A DNA stretch of 64,000 nt from JAFAMS01 sp963715815 (lineage in GTDB: Bacteria > Vulcanimicrobiota > Vulcanimicrobiia > Vulcanimicrobiales > Vulcanimicrobiaceae). Positions 33,950-41,307 of the stretch are shown here, one piece after another. The position numbers and the translations under genes are program-made. The DNA lies in NCBI GenBank assembly GCA_963715815.1, contig OY970278.1, positions 2,418,001 to 2,482,000 on the forward strand, read 5' to 3'. Each line of letters begins with the position of its first letter. Position 1 is the stretch's first letter. Under the pieces are notes generated by a model. The model did not search any database. It was not told the origin of the DNA and worked only from the letters and a program-made list of their open reading frames with translations.

Positions 33950-34418
33950 TTTCCGCGAAGCGATGCGGCGCTTCCCGACCGGCGTCACCATCGTGACAAC
34001 GCTGGCCGACGGCGTGCCCTACGGTTTCACTGCCAACGCATTTACGAGCGTCTCCGCCGATCCGCCGCTCGTCTTGATTTGCGTCAACCGGGAAGCCTCG
34101 GCGCATCCGATGATCGCGCGTTCGTCAATTTTCTGCGTCAACATTCTTGCGGTCGGACAGGAAGAGATCGCTAAGCTCTTCGCCGACCGAGCGCGGCGCA
34201 CGGATCGTTTCGAAGGAATCGCGACACGTCGCGCTGCAACCGGCGCTCCCGTCATCGACGGTTGTCTTGCGTACGTCGATTGCCGCTTGGCGGAAGAACA
34301 CTCGGCAGGCACGCACACGGTTTTTCTCGGTGAGGTTCTCGACACCGGAGCCATCGATGGACGGCCCTTGGGTTACCTGAACGGCGATTATCGCGATTTT
34401 GGAATCGACGTCCCGTGA
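33918..34418 (+). CDS. Flavin reductase domain protein (FMN-binding split barrel)
   Basis: About 166 residues of the flavin reductase-like family: FREAMRRFPTGVTIVTT, GFTANAFTSVSADPPLVLICVN (the FMN-binding core) and GEVLDTGAIDGRPLGY. Such proteins supply reduced flavin to two-component monooxygenases. ATG 33918 or GTG 33939 may be the start; both overlap the methyltransferase gene. Its stop overlaps the next start (GTGA), so methyltransferase, reductase and MBL hydrolase form one operon. Confidence 0.85.
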   Translation: MASESARVSSNFREAMRRFPTGVTIVTTLADGVPYGFTANAFTSVSADPPLVLICVNREASAHPMIARSSIFCVNILAVGQEEIAKLFADRARRTDRFEGIATRRAATGAPVIDGCLAYVDCRLAEEHSAGTHTVFLGEVLDTGAIDGRPLGYLNGDYRDFGIDVP

Positions 34419-35050
34419 TCGCGCTGCACTTTCCGGTCGGCCCGCTCGGATGCAATTGCAGCGTTCTCGGTGACGAAGCGACCGGTGAAGCAATCGTCGT
34501 CGACGGCGGTGACGACGTCGAACGAATAGTGAGCATTCTCGAAGAGCACAAGCTTCGACCGAAATATCTCATACACACGCATGCGCATTTCGATCATATC
34601 GGCGCGCTTGGCGCGCTGCGCGAACGCGCCGGCGGCGAAGGCTTGCTGCATCCCGGCGACCGTCCCTTGTATGCGCAGCTTACGGAACAGGGGCGCTGGG
34701 TCGGCCTCCCGATCACGCTCGCACCGACGACGCTCGACGGTGATCTCGAGGACGCGCTCGTGCTGCGCGCCGGGTCCGTTCAAGTGACGTGCATCCACAC
34801 GCCCGGGCACACGCCGGGAAGCACGAGCTTTGCGGTAGAGGTCGATGGAAATCCGCGCATCCTGAGCGGCGATACGCTTTTCCGCGGCTCGGTGGGGCGC
34901 TGGGATCTCGGGGGAACCTCGCTAGAAGACATCGTCCACAGCATCCGCACGAAGCTCTTCGACTATGCTGACGACACCGTCGTCATCCCCGGGCACGGTC
35001 CCGCCACGACGATTGGAGATGAACGGAGTGGGAACCCATATCTCGTCTAG
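34415..35050 (+). CDS. Metallo-beta-lactamase fold hydrolase, glyoxalase II-like
   Basis: A 211-residue MBL-fold enzyme. The metal motif is HTHAHFDHIG, with a further His in IHTPGHTPGS, Asp in SGDTLFRGSVGRWD and His in VIPGHGP, which matches the short GloB-like hydrolases that cleave thioesters. The substrate is not fixed. GTG start in a 4-base overlap with the flavin reductase gene. Confidence 0.88.
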   Translation: MIALHFPVGPLGCNCSVLGDEATGEAIVVDGGDDVERIVSILEEHKLRPKYLIHTHAHFDHIGALGALRERAGGEGLLHPGDRPLYAQLTEQGRWVGLPITLAPTTLDGDLEDALVLRAGSVQVTCIHTPGHTPGSTSFAVEVDGNPRILSGDTLFRGSVGRWDLGGTSLEDIVHSIRTKLFDYADDTVVIPGHGPATTIGDERSGNPYLV

Positions 35051-35096
35051 CCCGTATTCAGGTTCTTTTCAGGCTTCGCTGATAGGTTAACGACGT

Positions 35097-35672
35097 ATGT
35101 TGAGATTCTCTCGAGCTATTCTGATCGCGGCCGCCGTATTTTTCCTCGCTGTTCCGCCCGCCGCAGGCGCCGACGAGCCTTCGATCGATTCTAATCACAC
35201 ACAAGCGCATTTCGCCGTAAAGCATCTGTTGATCTCGACGGTCGAAGGAACGATCCCGATCAAATCGGTCTCGGTTGTGTGGAACTCGAGTAAGGTCCCG
35301 ACGTCGATCACGGCGGTGATGGATCTCACTAAGATCGACACGCACAACGATCAGCGCGACAGCGATCTACGTTCGGAGAAATTCTTCAATGTCACGCAAT
35401 TCCCCGAGATGACGTTCAAGAGCACGTCGATCATCGGCAGCGGAACGAACTTCGTCATGAACGGCGACCTTACGTTCCACGGTGTGACGAAACCGATCGT
35501 CGTCAACGGAACGGTAAACGGTACGATTACCGACAGCCGCGGACGCACGCATGTCGGCTATGCTGCGACCGCCACGATCGATCGCACGCAATGGGGAATC
35601 GGCCCCGGCTATCCCCAGGCGGTCGTCGCGAATAGCGTCGCCATCACGATCGAAGCCGAAGCTATTTTTTAG
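35097..35672 (+). CDS. YceI-like periplasmic lipid-binding protein
   Basis: A 191-residue YceI family protein with a signal peptide (ILIAAAVFFLAVPPAAGA). The lipocalin-like barrel has SIDSNHTQAHFAVKHLLIS, the strand MDLTKIDTHNDQRDSDLRS (DxRD region) and GDLTFHGVTKPI, all typical. YceI proteins bind isoprenoid or polyisoprenoid lipids. ATG start. Its stop bases overlap those of the converging NifU-like gene. Confidence 0.9.
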   Translation: MLRFSRAILIAAAVFFLAVPPAAGADEPSIDSNHTQAHFAVKHLLISTVEGTIPIKSVSVVWNSSKVPTSITAVMDLTKIDTHNDQRDSDLRSEKFFNVTQFPEMTFKSTSIIGSGTNFVMNGDLTFHGVTKPIVVNGTVNGTITDSRGRTHVGYAATATIDRTQWGIGPGYPQAVVANSVAITIEAEAIF

Positions 35673-36196
35673 TGCAGCTTGATTGTGACTACGCCGGCTT
35701 CTTGCATGACGCGAGGTCCGGCGTTTTCGTCTTGTGACGTTTTCCCGTTTCCGGGCATCGTCGCAGCGCGCGCGGCGGCTGCCGTCGCGGCGGCTTGCGC
35801 CAGCATGTCGTCGGTAATCTTTCCGGCGGCGCGCTTGGCGCGATAGTCTTCGATCGCAGTTTGCAGCGCGATACGGGAGCGCTCCGGATAATCTTTTTTC
35901 TTGTCCGGATAGCCGTCGAGAGCGTTCTCGATATCCTGATCGGTGATCGCGAGCGCTTCGTCGATTGTTTTCCCGCGTGCAAGCTCGACGAGTAAGCTAC
36001 ACGTCGCCGTCCCGAACCCGCAGCCGGTCGTGAAATACGAAAGGTCCTCGATGACGTCACCCGGACCTATTTGCAAATAGTACGTGTACATGTCGCCGCA
36101 CGAATCGCTGAAATACTCGCCCGTTGCCATCGGGTTTTCCATTGTGCGAAAACCGGTACGCTCTTCGACCAGCTTTTGAAATTTCGGGAAGTTCAT
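35669..36196 (-). CDS. NifU N-terminal-like iron-sulfur scaffold protein
   Basis: A 175-residue member of the NifU_N/IscU fold. Cysteines lie at 33 (DSCGDMY), 59 and 66 (TTGCGFGTATCS); the third Cys sits close to the second and the usual late Cys is absent, so it is not a standard IscU or SufU. The C-terminal third is Ala-rich and polar. It starts inside the SufR stop (ATGA) and lies opposite sufC, so it belongs to the SUF locus. It may be an accessory scaffold or repair protein. The SufU at 40080-40478 is the canonical one. Confidence 0.8.
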   Translation of the reverse strand: MNFPKFQKLVEERTGFRTMENPMATGEYFSDSCGDMYTYYLQIGPGDVIEDLSYFTTGCGFGTATCSLLVELARGKTIDEALAITDQDIENALDGYPDKKKDYPERSRIALQTAIEDYRAKRAAGKITDDMLAQAAATAAAARAATMPGNGKTSQDENAGPRVMQEAGVVTIKLH

Positions 36197-36831
36197 ACTT
36201 TGACTTCGAACCGGCAAGCGTCTCCGCCGGTTGCAAGCGATTCCGTTTGCTTGCTGCCCGCGGGGAAAAGATCGCCTAAAACTGTGTGAATGATCGAGCA
36301 GACTTGTGGGTGCTCTTTGACTGTTTCGGCGTAGGGACAATTGTGCTCGCGAATCTCGTACGTTCTGCCGTCCGCGTTGTAATCGGCCTCGACGCCGTGT
36401 TCGCGCAGCAGATCGACGAGCGCGCCGACGCGCTCCTCGCCTTGCCGCTCACCGGCTCGCGCCGACATCTTTTCAGCTGCGCGGCGGCCCATGCGCTCGA
36501 AAATCGAGCTAACCGCAGCATCGCCACCGAGGTCACGAACCTCGCGCAAGACCGCGTTGAGCAACAGATCGTAACGTTGCGGAAAGAGCCGCTCCCCGTC
36601 GCTCGTGAGGGAAAACTCATGCGTCGGCTTCGTCTTACCGCGCCGCACGGGACGCTCGCTGACAAGACCCTCTTGCTGCAGACCAGCCAGCTGCTGGCGG
36701 ATCGCATTCGGTGAAAGGTCTAGCTCCACGGCCAAATCGGCGGCTGATGCCGATTTTCTGCGCCGAAGCGCGGCGGCAATTCGGCCTTTGGTCGTGGCAA
36801 AGAAGCGTTCGGTCTGCATACTTTGTCGCAT
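36193..36831 (-). CDS. sufR: SufR-like iron-sulfur transcription regulator
   Basis: A 212-residue regulator with an N-terminal winged helix of the ArsR/DeoR type (ADLAVELDLSPNAIRQQLAGLQQEGLV at about 32-58) and a C-terminal Fe-S binding domain with Cys 165 (HNCPYAE), Cys 178 (PQVCSI) and Cys 206 (GDACRFE), matching the SufR cysteine pattern. In cyanobacteria and mycobacteria SufR with a cluster represses the suf genes. It is divergent from sufC with 79 bases between, which hold a dyad at 36856-36881. ATG 36831 or the in-frame ATG 36819. Coupled to the NifU-like gene. Confidence 0.88.
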   Translation of the reverse strand: MRQSMQTERFFATTKGRIAAALRRRKSASAADLAVELDLSPNAIRQQLAGLQQEGLVSERPVRRGKTKPTHEFSLTSDGERLFPQRYDLLLNAVLREVRDLGGDAAVSSIFERMGRRAAEKMSARAGERQGEERVGALVDLLREHGVEADYNADGRTYEIREHNCPYAETVKEHPQVCSIIHTVLGDLFPAGSKQTESLATGGDACRFEVKV

Positions 36832-36855
36832 CTGATCGTATCACGAGGGAGGGAG

Positions 36856-36881
36856 GAAAGTCCAGGGTTTTCTTGACTTTC
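36856..36881. promoter_or_regulatory. Inverted repeat overlapping the sufC -35 box, SufR operator candidate
   Basis: Arms GAAAGTC (36856-36862) and GACTTTC (36875-36881), perfect 7-base dyad with a 12-base spacer. The right arm overlaps the -35 element TTGACT of the sufC promoter, where bound SufR would repress. The sequence differs from the published cyanobacterial CAAC-N6-GTTG site, so the assignment rests on place and symmetry only. Confidence 0.5.
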
Positions 36882-36902
36882 TCCACGTCGAAACCTTACG
36901 AT
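36873..36902 (+). promoter_or_regulatory. sufC promoter
   Basis: TTGACT (36873-36878), an 18-base spacer and TACGAT (36897-36902). A start site 7 bases downstream would fall at about 36909, only 2 bases before the sufC ATG at 36911, so the transcript may be leaderless or nearly so; fittingly, no clear ribosome binding site precedes the ATG. Confidence 0.55.
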
Positions 36903-36910
36903 AGAGCAGT

Positions 36911-37684
36911 ATGGCTAGCGGTCTAAATGTATCCGATCTTCACGTAGCAACCGCCGATTCGACGGAGATCCTCAAGGGGATCGATCTGAACGTCGAGCGC
37001 GGGCACGTCCACGCGCTGATGGGGCCGAACGGCAGCGGGAAATCGACGCTAGCCTTCGCCCTGGCCGGACACCCCGGCTATCAGATTACGCGCGGCAACG
37101 CGACGCTCGACGGCGAGGAGCTGCTCGCTCTTTCGCCCGACAAGCGAGCCAAGCTCGGTCTGTTTCTCTCTTTTCAGTATCCCGCCGCAATCCCGGGCGT
37201 GACGGTCGCGAATTTTCTGCGGACGGCCCGGACCTCGGTGCACGGCAGCACCGATCTCACGCCGGCGCAATTTCGCGCGCTCGTTTTCGAGCAGCTCGAT
37301 CATCTCGGCATCGATACGTCGTTTCTCGGGCGCTATGTCAACGACGGTTTTTCGGGCGGCGAGAAAAAGCGACTCGAAATGCTGCAGCTCGGCATTCTGG
37401 CTCCGAAATATGCGATTCTCGATGAGACGGATTCTGGGCTCGATGTCGATGCGTTGCGCGCCGTCGGCGAATCACTGACGACGCTCCGTTCCGGCACCGG
37501 CAAAGACACCGGCTTTCTCATCATCACGCACTACCCGCGCATTCTCCAATTCGTCGAGCCGGACGTCGTGCACGTAATGATGGATGGCCGCATCGTCAAG
37601 ACCGGCGGCGCCGATCTTGCCCATCGAATCGAAGCCGAGGGCTACGACAATATTCGCGACGAGATCACGAGTGGCGCAGCTTAG
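36911..37684 (+). CDS. sufC: SufC, ATPase of the SUF iron-sulfur assembly complex
   Basis: A 257-residue ABC-type ATPase of the SufBCD complex that builds Fe-S clusters. Walker A is GPNGSGKST, the signature is FSGGEKKR, Walker B is AILDETDSGLDVDA, all as in SufC (LDETDSGLD is characteristic). First gene of sufC, sufD, sufS, sufU. The 3' end overlaps sufD by 14 bases. Confidence 0.95.
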   Translation: MASGLNVSDLHVATADSTEILKGIDLNVERGHVHALMGPNGSGKSTLAFALAGHPGYQITRGNATLDGEELLALSPDKRAKLGLFLSFQYPAAIPGVTVANFLRTARTSVHGSTDLTPAQFRALVFEQLDHLGIDTSFLGRYVNDGFSGGEKKRLEMLQLGILAPKYAILDETDSGLDVDALRAVGESLTTLRSGTGKDTGFLIITHYPRILQFVEPDVVHVMMDGRIVKTGGADLAHRIEAEGYDNIRDEITSGAA

Positions 37685-38822
37685 CGTCGTACCCTCGCGC
37701 GCGGGGCGCGATGAAGCGCTTGCACTTGCACGCACGCTGCCTCCGCCCGGTCCGGTACCGGGACGCTACTGGAAGATCGATCTTACAAAGCTTGCGCTCG
37801 AAGAGCTGCAGGCGGGAAGAGTTTCGTCGCGCTTCGAGCTCTCGGACGAAGCCAAGCGCAAAGGCGTCGTCGCAACCGATCTAAGCAGCGCGTCACCCGA
37901 ACATGATGCGATCATCGCCGCGACCCAAGGCAACGCGGTCGATTGGCGCAACGGACGCTTCACGGCGCTCAACGCGGCGCGGCGCGAAGGCGGCGTCTTC
38001 ATCTTCTTGCCCAAGGGCGTGGTCATCGACGAACCGATCGTAGTAACGCTGCGTTTGGAAGGGCCGGCTGCGTTTCCGTACGTGCTCGTCGCGGCGTCCG
38101 AAGGCGCACACGCTACGATCGTGACGCGCTACGATGCAGGCGCGAATCTCGAGCTCGTAAGCGAGATCGTCGAGATCGTCGCACTCGAACGTGCAGCCGT
38201 AACATACGCCACCGTGCAAGATCTGCCGGACAACGTTCGCACGTTCTGGAGCCGACGCGGGAACGTCGGCCGCGATGCCGAGCTCAATTGGGCAATCGGG
38301 GAGTTGGGCGCTGAGGTCTCGGTCGGCGACGTAAAATCGACGACGCTCGAAGCCGGTGCGCGCACGACGATCGCGGGCTTCTTCTTTCCGAACAAGCACC
38401 AACACGTCGACCTGCAATCCGAAGCCGATCATCCGGCTGGACAGACGCAATCAGAAACGATTTTCAAGAGCGCTGCAATCGGAAATGGCCAGGCGCGCTA
38501 CATCGGCAACATTCGCATCCATCCTTTTGCGCACGGTGTCGATGCGACGCTGCGCGACGACGCACTTCTGCTCTCCAAAGATGCGCACATCGATAGTATC
38601 CCGGCACTTGAGATCCGGGCCAACGACGTCAAGGCCTTTCACGGCGCGACGATCGGCGCAATCGACGATGACGAGCTCTTTTATGCGATGAGCCGCGGCC
38701 TGGAGCGGCACGAAGCCGAACGCATGATCGCACTTGGGTTCTTCGAGCCGGCACTCGTGCGCTTTCCGACCGAAAAGTTGCGCGAGGAGCTGCGCGCGGC
38801 GCTCGCGAGGAAAATCGCGTGA
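37671..38822 (+). CDS. sufD: SufD, scaffold subunit of the SUF complex
   Basis: A 383-residue SufB/SufD family protein. The C-terminal region reads FHGATIGAIDDDELFYAMSRGL (core HGATIGAID), which is the SufD type with the conserved His rather than the SufB form with Cys. The beta-helix core with KSTTLEAGARTTI and ETIFKSAAIGNGQARYIG is intact. The GTG start lies 14 bases inside sufC. No sufB gene precedes it, although SufBC2D is the standard complex; SufB must be encoded elsewhere, or SufC2D2 is used. The stop overlaps the sufS GTG (GTGA). Confidence 0.9.
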   Translation: MAQLSVVPSRAGRDEALALARTLPPPGPVPGRYWKIDLTKLALEELQAGRVSSRFELSDEAKRKGVVATDLSSASPEHDAIIAATQGNAVDWRNGRFTALNAARREGGVFIFLPKGVVIDEPIVVTLRLEGPAAFPYVLVAASEGAHATIVTRYDAGANLELVSEIVEIVALERAAVTYATVQDLPDNVRTFWSRRGNVGRDAELNWAIGELGAEVSVGDVKSTTLEAGARTTIAGFFFPNKHQHVDLQSEADHPAGQTQSETIFKSAAIGNGQARYIGNIRIHPFAHGVDATLRDDALLLSKDAHIDSIPALEIRANDVKAFHGATIGAIDDDELFYAMSRGLERHEAERMIALGFFEPALVRFPTEKLREELRAALARKIA

Positions 38823-40078
38823 CTGCCACCGTTCGTGCGGACGCGATACAAGAGCGCATTCTGCGCGATTTTCCGATCCTGCACAAGCCGACGTCGCGGG
38901 GCAAGCGGCTCGTCTACTTGGATTCGGCTGCAACCTCGCAAAAACCACAAGCCGTAATCGACGCGCTGGTAAAGTATTACAGCGAATACAACGCTAACAT
39001 TCATCGCGGCGTCTACGAGATCGCCGAACGCGCCACAACTGCTTTCGAAGAAGCCCGCGCCAAGGTTGCGCGGTTCATCAATGCCGCAGACGACGCCGAA
39101 GTCATCTGGACCCGCAACTCGACCGAGTCGATCAACCTCGTCTCGTACTCCTGGGGGATCCATAACTTGCATCGCGGCGATGCGATTCTCACGACCCAGG
39201 TCGAGCATCACAGCAATCTCGTTCCCTGGCAGCTGCTCGCAGAGCGCACCGGTGCCGAGCTGCGCTTCATCCCCGTCAATGCACAGGGTGAGCACGTCCT
39301 CGACGATCTCGATCGGTTGCTCGACGGCGTCAAGCTGCTCGCACTTTCGCACGTCAGTAACACGCTCGGCACAATCGCCCCGCTCGAGATGCTGACGAAG
39401 CTCGCGCACGCAGCGGGCGCGCGTGTCCTTGTCGACGCCGCGCAGAGCGTTCCGCACATGCAGGTCGACGTGCGCAAGCTCGACGTCGATTTCTTGGCGG
39501 CGAGCGGACACAAGATGCTCGGTCCGACCGGCATCGGTTTTCTGTACGGCAAGCGCGAGCTGCTCGAAGCGATGCCACCGTTTCTCACGGGCGGCGACAT
39601 GATCAAGCGTGTCGAGTACACGCACACCGAGTACAACGAGATTCCTTGGAAGTTTGAAGCCGGTACGAGCAATGTGGCCGACGCCATTGGGCTCGGTGTT
39701 GCGGTCGATTACTTGCGCGAGATCGGGATGGATTGGGTTCGCGCGCACGAGATCTCCCTGACGTCGTACGCGCTCGAGCGTCTGGGCGAGCTGCAAGGCC
39801 GTGGACTTGTCGTGTACGGCCCGCTGCCTGCTGCAAACCGTGCCGGCGTCATCTCATTCAACCTGGGCGACGTCCACGCGCACGACGTCGCGTCGATCCT
39901 CGATACCGATGGCGTCTGCGTACGTGCCGGACACCACTGCACGATGCCGCTGATGGACAAGATGGGCTGGCCGGCAACCGCTCGCGCCTCGTTCTACGTC
40001 TACAATACGGAAGCCGACGTCGACGCGCTGATTACGGCGCTGCAGAAAGCGTCTGATATCTTTAAGCTTCCAGGCTAG
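38819..40078 (+). CDS. sufS: SufS cysteine desulfurase
   Basis: A 419-residue type II cysteine desulfurase. PLP-binding Lys is in SGHKMLGPTGIGF, the catalytic Cys in RAGHHCTMPLM, with DSAATSQKP and NANIHRGVY at the N-terminus. It transfers persulfide sulfur to SufU. GTG start in a 4-base overlap with sufD; sufU follows after 1 base. Confidence 0.95.
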   Translation: MTATVRADAIQERILRDFPILHKPTSRGKRLVYLDSAATSQKPQAVIDALVKYYSEYNANIHRGVYEIAERATTAFEEARAKVARFINAADDAEVIWTRNSTESINLVSYSWGIHNLHRGDAILTTQVEHHSNLVPWQLLAERTGAELRFIPVNAQGEHVLDDLDRLLDGVKLLALSHVSNTLGTIAPLEMLTKLAHAAGARVLVDAAQSVPHMQVDVRKLDVDFLAASGHKMLGPTGIGFLYGKRELLEAMPPFLTGGDMIKRVEYTHTEYNEIPWKFEAGTSNVADAIGLGVAVDYLREIGMDWVRAHEISLTSYALERLGELQGRGLVVYGPLPAANRAGVISFNLGDVHAHDVASILDTDGVCVRAGHHCTMPLMDKMGWPATARASFYVYNTEADVDALITALQKASDIFKLPG

Positions 40079-40079
40079 C

Positions 40080-40478
40080 ATGGACGACTTTTATAAAGAA
40101 TTTATTCTCGAGCACTACCGCGAGCCGCATAATTTCGGGACCCTCGAGGGGGCGACAGCGACCTTCGAAGATCTCAATCCGTTGTGCGGTGACCGGATTC
40201 GCTTCGATTTAAAAGTGAATACCGAGGGCGTCGTCGAGGACGTTCGTTTTTCGGGACGCGGCTGCGCGATCAGTCAGGCATCGGCGTCAATGCTGACCGA
40301 CACTATCAAAGGCATGCACGTTGAAGACCTCGCGAAGCTCGACAAACAAGTCGTTCTGGACAACGTCGGCATCGGAATCAGCCCAGCTCGCATGAAGTGC
40401 GCGACGCTCGGCCTGAAGGTCGCGCGCTCCGCAGCCCTCGGCGAGATTGCCGGCTGGCCCGACGAGGACGCATCGTAG
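40080..40478 (+). CDS. sufU: SufU sulfur-transfer protein
   Basis: A 132-residue SufU with the zinc/persulfide ligands Cys 36 (NPLCGDR, with Asp 38), Cys 62 (GRGCAIS) and Cys 107 (RMKCATLGL). In systems with this SufU it takes sulfur from SufS. It starts 1 base after the sufS stop. The region CGDRIRF and GCAISQASASML is fully conserved. Confidence 0.93.
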   Translation: MDDFYKEFILEHYREPHNFGTLEGATATFEDLNPLCGDRIRFDLKVNTEGVVEDVRFSGRGCAISQASASMLTDTIKGMHVEDLAKLDKQVVLDNVGIGISPARMKCATLGLKVARSAALGEIAGWPDEDAS

Positions 40479-40489
40479 CCGACCCGTTT

Positions 40490-40798
40490 GTGTTCCGGAT
40501 CGCGCCGTTCATCCTTGCAGCAATCTTGTTGCACGCAATGGCTTTCATCATTTGGAATATCGGAACGCGCCCGCCAATGCAGCTGCTCAAGGATCTCGGC
40601 GCGTTTTCGTGGCGCGGCCTCTGGCACTTCGTGCTGGGCTTTGTCATTCTCATCGCCGGCGCAGCACTGATACTGAGCGTCTCGCTCATCGACGTGCAAC
40701 ATGAGTTTGCGATCTTGGAGCTAATCGCTGTCGTCGCGGGCCTGCTGGTGGAGACACTCTTGGGCACGACGATTCGCGCCCATCTCTTCAGCCGCTAG
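40490..40798 (+). CDS. Small membrane protein downstream of sufU
   Basis: About 102 residues with three hydrophobic segments (APFILAAILLHAMAFIIW, LWHFVLGFVILIAGAALILSV, LELIAVVAGLLVETLLG). No family is recognised. The GTG at 40490 is chosen since an earlier ATG at 40397 lies inside sufU in another frame. No ribosome binding site is clear. It may be co-transcribed with the suf genes, but its function is unknown. Confidence 0.5.
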   Translation: MFRIAPFILAAILLHAMAFIIWNIGTRPPMQLLKDLGAFSWRGLWHFVLGFVILIAGAALILSVSLIDVQHEFAILELIAVVAGLLVETLLGTTIRAHLFSR

Positions 40799-40803
40799 CG
40801 CGG

Positions 40804-41307
40804 CTACATCAAGCGCTGGCCTTGACTGCAGACGTTCTGCGTGTCAGGCGCGCGCAAGGCTTGCCAGCGATAGACGCCGTGATCTAGCAGCTCCATATAG
40901 ATGTAGCGTTCATTGTCGGAAACCATATCGTTGTTGAAGATTACCTCGCGCGCCACGACGTAGTCGTCGCTCGAGCCGAGCTGTTTCGCAAGTCCCGGCT
41001 TGAGCAAGCGCAAACGATCGTAGTACGAGATCGCGCCTTCAGACGTTTTCAAGTCCGCCCGGTATTTTGCGAGCGTCGGCACGTCCGGCCCCGTTGGCAG
41101 CGAATCGTAGACCGAGGTCATGATACTTCCCATCGAAGTCGTTTTCGGATATTCGTGAACGGGATGCGTGCTGCAAAACGATTCGACGCGTTTCGGAGTC
41201 GCGAGCGGCTCGACGGACGGCGTGCAGCCTGCGACCATTCCAGAGAAGGCGACGACAGAGGCGATCGCGCTTAGCGTGCGGGCGGTAAGAATCCGACTGA
41301 GAACCAT
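40804..41307 (-). CDS. Unknown lipoprotein
   Basis: A 167-residue protein with a signal peptide and lipobox VAGC (Cys about 28). The mature part has two or three Cys (ESFCSTH, NVCSQG), which could form a disulfide, and no known domain. It begins 37 bases before the stop of the TRAP permease gene and so is coupled to it, third in the TRAP unit. TRAP operons sometimes end with small lipoproteins of unknown role. Confidence 0.65.
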   Translation of the reverse strand: MVLSRILTARTLSAIASVVAFSGMVAGCTPSVEPLATPKRVESFCSTHPVHEYPKTTSMGSIMTSVYDSLPTGPDVPTLAKYRADLKTSEGAISYYDRLRLLKPGLAKQLGSSDDYVVAREVIFNNDMVSDNERYIYMELLDHGVYRWQALRAPDTQNVCSQGQRLM

